Positions 1 to 12,247 are shown, counted from the stretch's first letter. The stretch: 64,000 bases of DNA from Tetranychus cinnabarinus (GCA_022266195.1 WHVY01000008.1:1922001-1986000); one strand, 5' to 3'. The notes: generated by a model not told the origin, from the letters alone. Numbers and translations are program-made.

Positions 1-31
1 ATTGACCTTTTTCCTATTTGATTTTTTTCAG

Positions 32-404
32 AATTTCTCGAAACAGATAATCGTCTTCGGACAGATAGACTTGCTGAGAAAGTTTCCCAGTTGAAAAGTG
101 TAAGTTTTTAATTAAATTATGTTTTAGTCTTCTATTATTAATATTTGACATTTATCAATATATCTTTCCAAACCAGTTTGCTGTTGACATTGAGCAAGAA
201 ACTAAAGAGCACAATCGACTATTAGATGATGTAAATGACGATTTTGTTGGCCTAATTGGAAATGTTATTGGAGGAAAAAATAAGATCAATCGGTTGTTAA
301 ATTCGGGCAGAAATAACAGGAGATTTCTGTGTTATCTTTCTGGAGGATTAACCACCTTCTTCATATTTTCTTATTATCTGATAACTAGATCTATGAATTC
401 ATAA
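32..404 (+). CDS. BET1L: BET1L/GS15-like Golgi Qc-SNARE, 3' part
   Basis: Two exons are visible (32-99 and 177-404), joined by a GTAAGT...CAG intron that keeps frame; earlier exons lie left of the window. The product contains the SNARE motif (heptads around RLAEKVSQLKS, then FAVDIEQETKEHNRLLDDVN) and a C-terminal tail anchor, FFIFSYYLITR, ending seven residues before the stop. The stretch SGRNNRRFLCYLSGG resembles BET1L (SGQDNRKLLC) more than BET1. Family role: tail-anchored Qc-SNARE in retrograde fusion at the Golgi. Oddity: the residue aligned with the zero-layer glutamine is His (CAC at 210-212). Identity as BET1-family is fairly sure; BET1L versus BET1 is less so. Confidence 0.75.
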
Positions 405-2066
405 ATTGTAGATCCATTCAATTAGTCAGCAAAAATATGCTCATATCGACTCATCTTTATATATATTTTCTGGTGAATTAAACCAATTGTTTTACCTTCT
501 CATCTGCAATATACTTCATAATAATCCATCCAACAACAAATGTTGATTCAACTGTCAAATTGTCGTTTTCGGATACATCAACCAAGTGTGCATTGGTCAT
601 GCAATGTTATCGTTATTTGTTGCTGAATAATCCAGCTGATACCTGTTTTTGTATTCAATAATCAGATCATTTACAGAATAAAAGCTGTTTGCACAAGAAA
701 TGGTGAATTGTCAGCAAATGTCATCGAAAGCTTTGTTCTGTAAGATTTTATTATTCTTTCTTTTAATTCTTGATGCATGGTTTCATAAATTGTACATATG
801 CTCGTATCTCTCTTGCTCAATCAAGATTCTGTTATCAAATTATATCTATTTTAAAACAATATGTTCAACATTCATTATTCTGCACCCTTAGGCCTTAATT
901 GCCTTCAATTTGAATATTTATTGTGAAATTAAATCTCAAACCTTATCTTTATACAGTGGTTCTTATTATTTTCCAAGCAATTAGCATCATTATCATTTAA
1001 TCCATTCATCATTTTTCGACAACTTTTTCCACCAAAAATTAATTACAAGTTAATCTTTCTGTTTCAGTGACAGATTTAATCCTTTTTATAACGTACAAAT
1101 GAAAGTCAAACAACTTTTCGCGTAATTTTATTGAAAAAATTGATTCTATCAAGTCGCCTTAAGAGGTAGTAAATAGAGTAATTAGTTTCACTCTCATGCT
1201 TTCAAGCAATCATTTTTTTTAATATGAGTTATTGATGGTCTAAGGTTATTTTGATGGACACAGTCTGGTGAATCATTTATTATCACATTTGTTTTTAGAA
1301 ACCAGTTAAATTTCGACAATTTTAGCATCAGTTATAAGCACTTTTATTTATAATTTCACTTTTCATTTCAGGTTAGCTCAATTATCTATAAAAGATCAAA
1401 TGGGATCTTTTGTTTTTCATGATACTCCAAAATGTACTGCATTCGTTAATGTTAACTATTCTTATTTCAATCATACTCGAATTTCCTTTTCAATGCTACC
1501 TTTCTCAGTCCAATCAGTATCTGATCAAATGTTTTACAAATAAAAACAAGTGTTAGATAAACATTCAACAATCTGATTAAACATTTTAAATGGTGAGAGG
1601 TTACCCAGCTTTGCATCTTTCCAACAATCTGTTTATAAACAAGATTTATCATGAAATTCAGGAACATGTTAACATATTTTATTTTTTTAGCATTTAAAAA
1701 TAAAATGAATAAAGGTTACAATTGATTTGGGAAAAATGGCTATAATGATGATGATGACGATGATGACAGATGGATTAAAAACTCACATGAGAGACTAGAA
1801 ATTAACTATAGAGTATCGCATCAGGATTGATTAAGTAACTGTTAGCAGTTAACAGGTAGCTTTTGTCGATATCTTGGATGATTGAAGCAAAAGTCAAATG
1901 ATTTAGATGTCATTAGCTCGATTAAATTGATAATGGTTGAAAGGATGAACAGAATCAGGATGAGCAGATGAATCACTGGATAAAAGGGAACATCAAATTA
2001 TGAATTTAATCACCGTTCATGCTGTTATTAATGGCATGTTATTGAAATACTTTAATCATCTTCTCA
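405..2066. other. Intergenic, AT-rich
   Basis: There is no convincing gene between the SNARE stop and the 3' end of the LRR gene. An AATAAA at 677-682 could serve the SNARE transcript. A short ATG/ATGACG microsatellite lies near 1745-1768. The short ORFs here have no recognisable domain or codon character. Confidence 0.5.
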
Positions 2067-5000
2067 TCATTGAAAAGAATCAATCAAGTTGACAAAATAG
2101 ACCAAAACGGTAAATAAGATGGTAAATTGATGAGCCGTAAATTGAGAGTGATTTGCATGACTTGATATCAATTTTGGTGTTAAATGTTGTCGATTCAATT
2201 CAGCAAACACATTGCGTACCTGTCCATCAATGCAATCCGAGTAATCGGTTTCCGTTTTGCCCATTGAATCAACTGATTGAACACAAATTCGTAAGCCGCT
2301 ACCAAGTTTAAAATTATTGTAAACATGTTCTCGTTTGTCATACGATAAATTAACCGTTTCAATTTCTTTACCATCCCCAGATAAAATGGTCAGTTTAAAG
2401 CCAGAAATATCTTTATCTCGACGAGCAACAAACCAAACAACACGTATACTATTTCGTCGACCTCGCAATTTTTCAACTCCTTTGAATCGTAAATTACTCT
2501 GTTCTTCCTGATCAAAATTATGTCCTTCAATTGTTCTTCCTAAATCGTCCGTCTCACAAGCTTTGAACATTTTATACTTCAATTTATTCAAAGTAAATCC
2601 TTTTCTTTCTGATGGACTATCACAAATCACATTTCCTTCCAGTAAAGTGCCATTGGTAACAATTTGTTCAGCCTTTTTAACAACTTGCCACCGAAGATAA
2701 TCCAACAAGCCACAATCACAGCTGACCAGGTTTCCATCAAGAAGAATCCGTGTTCCATGGCGAAGCATACGAACCAATGGTTTACTTGGTAAAACTGAGA
2801 ATCTGTTGAAACTCATATTGAATACTTTAAGGGATCTCATTGATTCAATTTCAACCATATTGATAGATGAAAGCTTGTTTTCAGCAATGGACAAATATTC
2901 CAGTTTGGTTAAAATATTAACACCAAAAGTAACATTTTCTAGTTTACGTAATTGATTGTGTGAAAGGTCAAGTTCTCGAAGCTCAGTCATATTTGATAAC
3001 ACGTTAGACTTTATTTCGTTGATTATATTTCCTCGGAGTATCAACCTTTCCACTCGCCATAATCCATCGTCAAAAATTGGTGTCAATGTTGGAATGTAAT
3101 TGTAACTTAAATCAACATTCCTTATTTTATATGGAATATAAGGAGATCGGGGAAAAGTCCTATCATTGACAAATGAAATTAAATTGTGGCTAGCATTTAG
3201 ATTTTCCAATGATAATAAATCTTCCAGAATACCATGAGTCTTGTTTTCCAGTTTGTTCAATTTGTTGAATGACAAATCTAAGGTTCGCACTGAAACAAGA
3301 GTCTTGAATACTCCAGGCTCAAGTAATTTCAAATCATTGTTGCTCAGGTTAAGTTTAATTAGCTGAAGTAATCCTTCAAAGGCTCCATTATCAATTTGAT
3401 TAATCTTGTTTGATTGCAGGTAAAGCTCAAATACAACAGGTAACGAACCAAACTGTTTCGCCTCGAGATGAGTGATATTGTTGTTACTCAGATCAAGATA
3501 AGACAGAGAAGTCAATTGTTGTAAAGCATCTCTTGGAACAGTTGACAAACTATTGTTATGCAGTGAAAGAGATCTTAATCCCAACAGACTAGCCAATGAT
3601 CCAGGTTCCAATGATTTTATTTTGTTTGAATCAAGGTATAGTTCAAGCAAGGCATTCATGGTTGGAAATGTTCCCGAGTTTATTGTATCAATCTGGTTAT
3701 GTTGAAGGTGAAGAGTATTCAGAGATATCGGAATGGTGAACATTTTTTTGATCCTATTATGAGATGCATCAATCTCTCTGACCGATATAAGACTAGACAA
3801 TCCTCCCGAGCTAACTATCGTGATTTGGTTGTAACTTAAATCCAACCTCAAGAGAGTTGGTAAAGTACCAAAAGCACCGAATCCAATTTTATTTATTTTA
3901 TTGTTATTTAAACGGAGATCACGAATTGATTGAAATTTTTCAAAGATGGATCCAGTTATGTCTTTGATTGAATTGTAACTCAAATCAATAGTCTCTAGTT
4001 CATATAGTTTACCAGTTGATAAAGATTTACGGTTAAGGTCAGTGATTTGGTTATAAGAAAGGTTGAGCATCTTGATTCCAGTTAAATTAGAGATGAGGAT
4101 TTTAGTTGAATCGACAATGTAATTGTGGTCAAGTAATAGATTGGTAACATCCGAATTCTCGAAGGCCAAGTTGGGCAGTATGGTGAGATTGTTGTAGGAA
4201 AGATTAAGAGTTGTAACATTAGCTAAATCGAGAAAGCTTCCTGGTTCAATTTTTTCAAGTCCATTGTAACTTAAATCAATAGCAACTTTATACATCTTGG
4301 ACATTGAAGCTCTTTCAATTGTTTTGATTCGATTATGTGACAAATCCAATCGATCTAACCATTGAAGGTCTTTAAATACTTCTTGGGTCAACTCGACCAG
4401 TTGGTTATAAGCCAGGTTCAAGTTTTTCAATCGAGTAGTTGAACTGAAAGCGTTTTTGGCAATAGTTGTTATGTTGTTGCCTTGCAAGTTGATATCCTTC
4501 AAGAAACGAACTCCTTTCAATAGGTAGGAATCAATTTCCTTCAATTGATTGTGAGACAAATTGATTTCTCTCAGCTGAGCATTACGACTGAGAAGAGATC
4601 GTCCTAGCTTGGCAATTTTGTTATGTGAACAGTTGAAGGAGACCAAATTGATTAAATCAGTCAAATCCGACTTTCCAAGCTCAGTCACCTTATTATAAGA
4701 AACATCCAGTGATTTCAGTTTTTTGGTTTCTTTGAAGACATTTCGCTCCAGTTTAGTCAAAAGGTTATTACTCAAATCCAGTGATTCCAGGTTAGTTAGT
4801 CCAGTGAAAGTTGATGCTGTCAATTTAGCAATGCCATTCGAAGAAAGAGATAAATCTCTTAGATTTTTCAGCTTCGAAAAGCTTTTATCATTAATCTTGC
4901 TGATCCGGTTCTCATTCAAATTGAGTCGAGTTAAATTACTAATTTGTTCAGCTGTTTTTATCACATCGTCCAAGGAGGTCAGCTTGTTTTCTTGTAAATC

Positions 5001-5372
5001 AAGAGATTTCAAGGTGGACTTGCAGCAATCCAAAACACTTGGCTCTAGCTTAGTTATGTTGGTTTGAATCACTCTTAAATTGTGAATAGTCAAATCTTGA
5101 AATATTGGCCCGCTAAGAGTTGTTGTATTTACAGATCTAATAGTTAGAGTATCAATGGGTTTCTTGATTGATCTTAGTGAAAGTGTTATGATGGCGAGAT
5201 TGGTTCCAGAGCAACTTATTGTTAATCCGAGTGTACCATTGCGATCACATGTACAGGGATCAGGTATTGAACCAGGTTTTGGACAAATATACTCTCCATT
5301 ACAAGGCACGAATAAAACACAAAGTAAAGATGTAAAAATAATAAATATCAGGTGCACACACTGTGAAGACAT
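2067..5372 (-). CDS. Chaoptin-like leucine-rich-repeat surface protein with FN3-like domain
   Basis: A single uninterrupted 1101-codon reading frame. It starts with a signal peptide (residues 1-26, hydrophobic IIFTSLLCVLFVPC), then a Cys cap (YICPKPGSIPDPCTCD). About 30 tandem LRRs of the LxxLxLxxNxI type fill residues ~70-880. A C-terminal cap follows (CDCGLLDYLRW...ICDSP...AC), then a fibronectin-III-like stretch (~975-1055, with SIRVVWF and LRICVQSVDSMG). The C terminus is hydrophobic (FTILFTVLVYFVNLI) with no cytoplasmic tail, as expected of a GPI signal. Drosophila chaoptin is a GPI-anchored LRR cell-adhesion protein, and the repeat style fits that family. The FN3-like segment is not part of the classic chaoptin description, so orthology is uncertain. 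Likely an extracellular adhesion or recognition protein. Confidence 0.75.
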   Translation of the reverse strand: MSSQCVHLIFIIFTSLLCVLFVPCNGEYICPKPGSIPDPCTCDRNGTLGLTISCSGTNLAIITLSLRSIKKPIDTLTIRSVNTTTLSGPIFQDLTIHNLRVIQTNITKLEPSVLDCCKSTLKSLDLQENKLTSLDDVIKTAEQISNLTRLNLNENRISKINDKSFSKLKNLRDLSLSSNGIAKLTASTFTGLTNLESLDLSNNLLTKLERNVFKETKKLKSLDVSYNKVTELGKSDLTDLINLVSFNCSHNKIAKLGRSLLSRNAQLREINLSHNQLKEIDSYLLKGVRFLKDINLQGNNITTIAKNAFSSTTRLKNLNLAYNQLVELTQEVFKDLQWLDRLDLSHNRIKTIERASMSKMYKVAIDLSYNGLEKIEPGSFLDLANVTTLNLSYNNLTILPNLAFENSDVTNLLLDHNYIVDSTKILISNLTGIKMLNLSYNQITDLNRKSLSTGKLYELETIDLSYNSIKDITGSIFEKFQSIRDLRLNNNKINKIGFGAFGTLPTLLRLDLSYNQITIVSSGGLSSLISVREIDASHNRIKKMFTIPISLNTLHLQHNQIDTINSGTFPTMNALLELYLDSNKIKSLEPGSLASLLGLRSLSLHNNSLSTVPRDALQQLTSLSYLDLSNNNITHLEAKQFGSLPVVFELYLQSNKINQIDNGAFEGLLQLIKLNLSNNDLKLLEPGVFKTLVSVRTLDLSFNKLNKLENKTHGILEDLLSLENLNASHNLISFVNDRTFPRSPYIPYKIRNVDLSYNYIPTLTPIFDDGLWRVERLILRGNIINEIKSNVLSNMTELRELDLSHNQLRKLENVTFGVNILTKLEYLSIAENKLSSINMVEIESMRSLKVFNMSFNRFSVLPSKPLVRMLRHGTRILLDGNLVSCDCGLLDYLRWQVVKKAEQIVTNGTLLEGNVICDSPSERKGFTLNKLKYKMFKACETDDLGRTIEGHNFDQEEQSNLRFKGVEKLRGRRNSIRVVWFVARRDKDISGFKLTILSGDGKEIETVNLSYDKREHVYNNFKLGSGLRICVQSVDSMGKTETDYSDCIDGQVRNVFAELNRQHLTPKLISSHANHSQFTAHQFTILFTVLVYFVNLIDSFQ

Positions 5373-7093
5373 TGGTTAAGGCTTGAAAATGTGTGATTAA
5401 ATAAGTAAATTGGTGAGTAATTTAGGCATTATAAATATCCAAAACTAACATGGTACTGTAATTCAATTCAGGTAAACAGAAGATTATTGTTGGCATGTAA
5501 CTCACAATGTTAGGCCTTAATGTTGAACAGGTTGTAAACAAAAATGATATAAACTAGTATCTCCAAACGGTAAGCCTTACATTTTGCCCCACTAATCACA
5601 GCATTAGGCACAATAATCAAGGTAAGTATCAATTTTGAGATGAAATATATCAAGAGAAATGAACTAAAATGTTAAAAATCTGTAAATGATGAAGCAAACG
5701 GAACGGAAAAAGAAGAGCGCAATTGGGTTATTAGTACAGGTTTGGCCAATAGTAAACCAGTTTTCACTCTCTACTTTAAACTTAAGAGTCACTTTTCTTT
5801 CCTTCTCGCTTCTTACTTTAACTTAAATCTTTTCTTTCTTTTCTTTCGTTATCTTTTATCCTTTATTTTTGATAGATCAGGGCGAGTTCACAACTAATTA
5901 ACTAAAAGTAAAGACTTTAAATCTTAAATTCTTAGCCCGGCAATTTAGAATAGATTGAAAATATAAAAAAAACCACTTTTGTTTCAATCAAGCTATCATT
6001 TATAATGATTCATTACAAGTAAAACTATTTTTAATAGCTAACCGAGTGCTGAAATAAGCGGTAGTCTTGAATAGCTTTTAACAATTTCAATGAGATTCAT
6101 CATGTTTTTCATCAAATTACTCAACACCTTTCCTAAATGCTTTATAATGAGCTGAATGATTGGTATGAGACAACTCAAGATCGACAAGTGTTTTGCACCA
6201 GAGTTGAAGTTTCCGTTGGGTCAACAAACGAAGTCAATTGAAATGGACTCATAACTGTTTAACATCTTCAAAAGACAGATTCATGTCTGAATAAACTGCT
6301 AGGTTATTAATGATAGTCAGCTATTTCAATGCAGTCATATGCAGAGATAAACGATTGAAGAATCAACAATTTGCGAAATTTAACCTAAAAAAATGAAAAC
6401 TATCAACATGCTGGAGAACAGAGTAGCTTAATTGATGGATAAATGAAATTTTCTCAGAAATAGCACTCGCTTCGAAATGGGCAATTCAATTTGATCAAAT
6501 TATCTAACTCAAAGATTCATGTTTGCTTAAAACGATTTGCTGAATAGTTTCTTTTTTGGTGCAAAACAGGGTTTATCAAAGTCAATTTTTCAATCAGTCA
6601 ATACAATAATCATTCATAACCCTTCACATGATGTAACACTTACATATTATTAATAATATAAACGAAGTTGAAGTTTCTCAATGGTTGATAATATTATAAT
6701 GTAATATGTCCTAATCAGATTCATTCAAGCTTTACTAGCATTCATTTAGATTATTTTTAATACAAAGAAGCATTAGTAAATTGTTTGCTATTATGAAACT
6801 TTTAGATTGGGTATTTACCTATTGCAGCTGTTTATTTTTACTATTTTTTACATTGCTTTTCGATGTAAATGGTTATTTAATTGTACTTAATATTGTATAT
6901 TACCTTGAGTTATAAGTTAATCATTTTTATCAAACCACTTAAATACTCATAAATGGTTTGCTTATAAAAATATTGTTCAGTAGTCTTTTATTTCTCGTAT
7001 TGCAACTTTCAGTCAATTGGGTGAACGTTTCTCCTAATTAGTGTACTTTGGGTTAAAACTGTGAATCTGTCAAACCAACTGACCATTTTAACA
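5373..7093. other. Intergenic between divergent LRR and UGT genes
   Basis: AT-rich DNA that must carry both promoters, since the genes point away from each other. I see no ORF, RNA gene or repeat that I can support. Confidence 0.5.
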
Positions 7094-8629
7094 ATGAGTA
7101 AACCATCATATCGGATTTTAATTACAAGTCTCGAAGCGTAAGTAATAAGATTAAATATCTTTGTAATTTATAATGAAAAGAGAAGGATAGAGAAATGCAA
7201 AAACTGGTAAATACCTAAATCTGGTATCTAAAGTTTAGGTTCTAAGCCGTACTTTCAATTTCTTGTCTCTTAATTTAAAACTCATCGCAGGATTGAGAGG
7301 CTAAATAACTTAATTGTTTTAATTGTCTTTACCATTTATTCAATTTTCATTCATAGGCTGGGACACATTAATGCAACAATTGGATTTGGTGAAATGCTTT
7401 CTTCTCACGGACATGAAGTTATTTTTGTTCAGAGACAAAAGTATAAAGGTTTGGCTGATAGTCGAGGATTCAAATTCATACCATTAGATGAAGAGATACT
7501 TGGAGCAGTGTTTGAAAACGCAGTCAGTGATTGGGTTGACACTAATATGGAAAAATTCAGAGCCGATCCTTTGACTCGAATCAAAAATATGACTGAACAA
7601 GATAAAAAGAACATGGCTTTGAATGAAGAATCCTTTGTTAAACTAGATTTAGCTTTAAACAAAGTGTTACAAGAAAATGCTGGTGCTTTTGATGCCATAG
7701 CCGCAGACGCCTGTGATGTGGTCAATTGTCTATTCAACAGTGGATTACCAGTTATACCATTAATGTCAGGCAACCCCAAACTGTTGTACAAAGGTGGACC
7801 ACCAGCTGCCTCAGGTCTTTCCATCAACGATGACCCCCAAAAATGGGATGAATTTGGCGAAATATATCAAGAAGCATTCAAAGAGATGCAGAATGTGTTC
7901 AACAAATTATTGAAAAAAGGTGGCCGTAAGGAGTATTATTACGGCAATACCTGGGTTCTTCCTTTGAGACACTTTGGTTTTTACCAGTACCCTAGTGATC
8001 TTGATTACTCTGAATGTGGACCTAAACATGACGAGAAATGGTTTCGAGTTGACAGTTATGTTCGCTCAGCTGATGATACCAATGATTTCGAGTTACCTGA
8101 AAGTTTGAGTAAAAAGCCTGGTAAATTAATTTACTTGTCTCTGGGAACTTTAGGTTCAAACGATTTACTCGTTATGAAAAAGTTAATCAATGCAGCATCC
8201 AAATCTTGTCATCGTTTCATCATCTCTAAAGGATCTCGTGGTGATCAACTTGAACTGGCAGACAACATGTGTGGTGAAAATTATCTCAATCAAATCAAAG
8301 TAATTCAAATGGTTGATCTAGTTATAACACATGGAGGCAACAACACTTTCATGGAGACACTTTATTATGGCAAACCAATGATTGTTGTCCCATACTTTTT
8401 TGACCAATTTGACAATGCTCAACGAGTTGTTGATAAGAAGATTGGTTTCCGAGTCAATCCTTATGATCTTGATGAAGATTATTTTCTTGATTGTATTGAA
8501 AAGGCTTTGAGTGATCAAGAAATGCAAAATCGAGTGAAAGCGATCTCACAAAATATGAAAAACTCCGAAAGACAATTGCAGGCTGTTAAAATGATTGAAA
8601 ATTTAATAGAAGTGTTTAAAAGCAAATAA
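7094..8629 (+). CDS. UDP-glycosyltransferase, bacterial-type mite UGT
   Basis: Two exons, 7094-7137 and 7357-8629 (intron GTAAGT...TAG), give 438 residues, the usual size of this family. The N terminus has the acceptor-side motif LGHINATIGFGEMLSSHGHE. The C-terminal half carries the sugar-donor signature VDLVITHGGNNTFMETLYYG followed by KPMIVVPYFFDQFDNAQR, including the DQ-type pair that contacts the UDP-sugar. There is no signal peptide and no C-terminal membrane segment, unlike insect and vertebrate ER UGTs, so the enzyme is probably cytosolic. Spider mites are known to carry a large UGT family of bacterial origin linked to detoxification; this protein has that architecture. It probably conjugates small lipophilic compounds; substrate unknown. 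A copia element begins 21 bp after the stop. Confidence 0.85.
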
Positions 8630-8645
8630 CTATCTATCTTGATAC

Positions 8646-8650
8646 ATTTC
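8646..8650. repeat. Target-site duplication (left), ATTTC
   Basis: The five bases before the left LTR, ATTTC, recur directly after the right LTR at 12873-12877. A 5-bp duplication is the normal footprint of Ty1/copia integrase. Confidence 0.85.
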
Positions 8651-8860
8651 AGTTGAAATATTACAGTTCAAGTTAAACAAGAAATCTTTAATGGTGAATA
8701 GAAACGATGGTTACAACTGAATGGATTAAAATACTAATTAACCTGACTTATAGCTTAGCTTGTTAACAATTGATTTTTGGATATTAATGGTCAACAATGA
8801 TTACCTTTTACTAAAACATAAAATATCCCTTAAATTGATATAAGAATTGCCTTTCCAACT
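8651..8860 (-). repeat. copia 3' LTR
   Basis: 210 bp, identical by eye to 12663-12872. Ends read AGTTG...CAACT, a perfect 5-bp inverted terminal pair rather than the usual outermost TG...CA. The polypurine stretch next to it inside the element (complement of 8861-8870, TGAGTAGGAG) is short and imperfect. Confidence 0.9.
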
Positions 8861-8867
8861 CTCCTAC

Positions 8868-9215
8868 TCAATTCATGTTATCAATTAGTTTCAGTTCAAG
8901 TCTGAATTGTTCAAACTTGTCTTTTGGCAACGGCTTTGTCATTATGTCAGCTATCATTTTGTTTGTCTCCAGATACTCTATTTTAATTTCCTTGATTTTG
9001 ACCTTTTCTCGAATGAAATGATACTTTATATCAATATGTTTTGATCTTGACTGGGACACTGGATTGTGGGCTAAAGCAATAGCACATTGATTGTCTTCTT
9101 TGATAACGACAGGCTCATTAAAAATGAAACCAAGTTCAGACAATAACGATTTCAACCAAATTACCTCTTTTGTACAAACAGTTAGAGCTATATATTCAGC
9201 TTCTGAGGTTGACAA
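8868..9215 (-). pseudogene. copia RNase H end (frame-shifted part of gag-pol)
   Basis: A 115-codon segment carrying the copia RNase H motif STSEAEYIALT and the C terminus (KHIDIKYHFIREKV, MTKPLPKDKFEQFR). It lies in a different frame from the main pol ORF upstream. The residues before its first Met (GNIITWCSKKQSTVSLSTSE) are open in this frame to about 9260, so the break is a small indel in what was one continuous protein. The stop at 8868-8870 is 7 bp from the LTR. Confidence 0.85.
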
Positions 9216-9250
9216 TGAAACTGTTGATTGCTTTTTACTGCACCAAGTGA

Positions 9251-12247
9251 TTATGTTTCCGAAACTAAAATGATCAAACCACTGATACTCTTTCTATCAG
9301 TGTAAGATGATGCTAAATCAGCATCTGAGTAACCAATCAATATCTGTTCATTTGTTTTACTGAAATTCAAACAATAGTTCATGGTACCTTTTAAATATCG
9401 GTAAATTCTTTTCACTGCTAACCAATGGCTTTGATCGTAATTTGACATAAATTGGCTGACAACTCCTACTGAGAACGCAATATCTGGACGTGTACATGTT
9501 GACAAGTAAATCAAAGCTCCAACAGCATTTGAATACGGGTATTCTTGTTTGTTATTTGTCTCAGTTGGTTTAGCTAGTTTTACCGAAATATCAGATGGAG
9601 TTGATATTGCTTTACAATTTGTCATATTGAATCGCTCAATAATGTTTCTTATATAATTTGTTTGATTCATTGAAATACAACCAGATTCTGAATTATAAGT
9701 AAATTCAATACCAAGAAAACTTCGAGCAATACCAAGATCTTTCATCAAGAATCGAGATTTGAGTTGACTCTTCAGTATTTCAATCAATTCAATTGACTCA
9801 CAAAATATCAACAAATCATCAACATAGAGTAAAATATAAACTCTATTTGAATTTTCACCTTTGAAATACAAACAGTTATCTGATTGAGCTCTACTGAAAC
9901 CAAGTTTAATGACGAAATCATTGAACAATTCATTCCAATTCCGTCCAGATTGTTTCAACCCGTAAAGACTACGTTTCAATTTACAAACCAATCCTGAATC
10001 TTCAATAAAACCTTCTGGTTGCTCCATATAAATATCTTCATCGAGTTTACCATTTAAATATGCAGTTTTTACGTCAAGTTGGTGAATTTTGTAATTGAAT
10101 TGGACACTCAATGAAATCAACAATCTCAAAGTTGAAAACTTAGCGACTGGTGTGAACGTCTCTTGATAATCAATACCTTTAACTTGAGTATAACCTTTTG
10201 CAACCAACCTTGCCTTATATTGAAATTCATTTCCTGTGATTGATTTCAACTTGAAAACCCACTTATTTTTAACAATATTTGTATTTTCAGGTCTTTTTAC
10301 TAATACCCATGTATTGTTTTCAACTAAGGATGCGAGTTCATCATCAATAGCCTTTTTCCATTTATCTGAATTACATGAATTCATTGCTTCTTGATAATTT
10401 TCGGGTTCACCATTCACTGTTACCAAAACCCTTTGATCAGTAAATTCAATTTCATTTGATGTTTCTTCAACTTCTTCAAGTAAATCAAACTCATTTGCAA
10501 TAGAGTCATTTTGCTTGACAAGAATAGCTTTTTCATCAAACACGACATCTCTTCCATAGCTAACTTTGTGAGTTGATGGATTGATCATACGATAACCTTT
10601 TTTGTTAACTCCGTAACCTACAAAAATTAACTCTTCTGACTTAGCCTGAACCTTAGATCGTTTTTCTTGAGGAATATGAACAAAAGCTTTCGAACCAAAT
10701 ATTTTCAGATGTTGAACACAAGGTTTACGACCTTTCCATATTTCAAATGGTGTAACATTTCCGATTGCTTTTGAAGTACAGCGATTTCTGAGATAACTTG
10801 CTGTTACAACCGCTTCAGCCCAATAGTGCAAAGATAACTCAGCTTGGTGTAACATCGAACAAGCCATTTCTCTAAGAGTACGATTCATTCTTTCGGCAAC
10901 ACCATTTTGTTCATGTAAATAAGGCACAATCGTTTCATGTTTAGTTCCTTTTTCCTTCAAATAATTTGTGAAAATTGCTGATAAATATTCTTGACCGTTA
11001 TCAGTTCTCAATATTTTGATTGGTTTCCCATGTAAAACAGTTACTTCAGCTTCATAGATTTTGTATTCATTCAAAATTTGTTTCCTATCTCTAACAGGAA
11101 TAACCTTTACCCAGTTTGAATGATCATCAATAAATGAAATAAAATAACGACAACCAGAAAATGACTTGGTTCTTATGGGTCCACAAATATCAGAATGAAC
11201 AATATCCAAAACTGAAGTAGTTTTTACCTGTGACCTTGCTTGATGATGTCTTTTCGTCATTTTACCTTTCAAACAACCTCGACAAACATCAGATTTACTT
11301 CCAATTAATGAAATACCTTCGACGCTTTTATCATTTACCATCTTTTTCAAATTATCATAATTTAAATGACCAAACCGTAAATGCCAAAGATTGATATTTT
11401 CACCATTGGTTACATAAGCGGAATCTTTTATACCAATATCAATACTTTCTTTTTCATAATTTGTATTAATCATTTTATTTTCAATGTCACTTATTAGCTC
11501 ATCATCAGTTGTTTGCAAATAGTAAAGTTTACCGACTCGCTTTCCAGTGACAATGAGTTCATCATTCAAATAAACTTTACAAATACCGTTTCGAAAGGAA
11601 AAATTTGCTCCTTTATCCTCCGCTGATCCAATTGAAAATAGGTTAACTGAGAGTTTCGGTACAAAATAAACATTTTTAAGAGTAAATTTTGACCCGAAAA
11701 CAGATGTAAGTTCAACATCACCAATACCGTATACCTCAATTGGAGTTCCATCAGCTTGATTCACCCTTTTATTAGGAGTTTCTTCTAATTTTACGAACCA
11801 ATTGAGCTGACTGCACATATGATTTGAAGCTCCTGAATCAATAATCCACTTCCGATTGTCATCATCAACGTTATCCAAGACTAATGCCTTTTCATTTGCT
11901 GTTGATCTTTGAAACTTCTTTTTGACTTCAGTTTCAACTGACTTCTTTGGACATTCTCGTTTGAAATGGCCTTTTTCACCACAACCATAGCATACAATAA
12001 TCTTTTTGCTTTTATATTTCTTGGTTTTTGTAACCAGTGCCGATTCCTCTTCATTTTTATTGACATTGAAACATTTAATATGATCTTCTTCTTGAATCAA
12101 ACGTGAAATAATATCCTCAATTTTTGCATCATTCAATGATACTCTAATTGCCGAAACAAAATGACGATAATCACCAGGCAATTTACTTAATAATTCAATT
12201 ACTTTATCACCATCACTGACCGATTCACCAATATTTTCTAGTTCGCT
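9251..12247 (-). pseudogene. copia gag-pol main segment (CCHC, protease, integrase, RT)
   Basis: Open from just after the TGA at 12248 to a frameshift-induced TAA at 9251. Counted from 12181, domains in order are: zinc knuckle CYGCGEKGHFKREC (~64-77), aspartic protease WIIDSGASNHM (~112-122), integrase zinc region (HLRFGHLNYDNLKKM, CRGCLKGK) and DDE core (VLDIVHSDICGP, DDHSNWVKV, EQNGVAERMNRT), then copia RT (WVFKLKS, KARLVAKGYTQ, YVDDLLIF) and the start of RNase H (TDRKSISG). All catalytic motifs visible here are intact. No ATG is needed because this continues gag in the same frame. Confidence 0.9.

Noticed and set aside
4723..5067. Plus-strand ORF of 114 codons opposite the LRR gene
   Set aside because: Mirror frame of a long repetitive coding region; no domain, no splice context.
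7429..7827. Minus-strand ORF of 132 codons
   Set aside because: Antisense shadow of the UGT coding exon.
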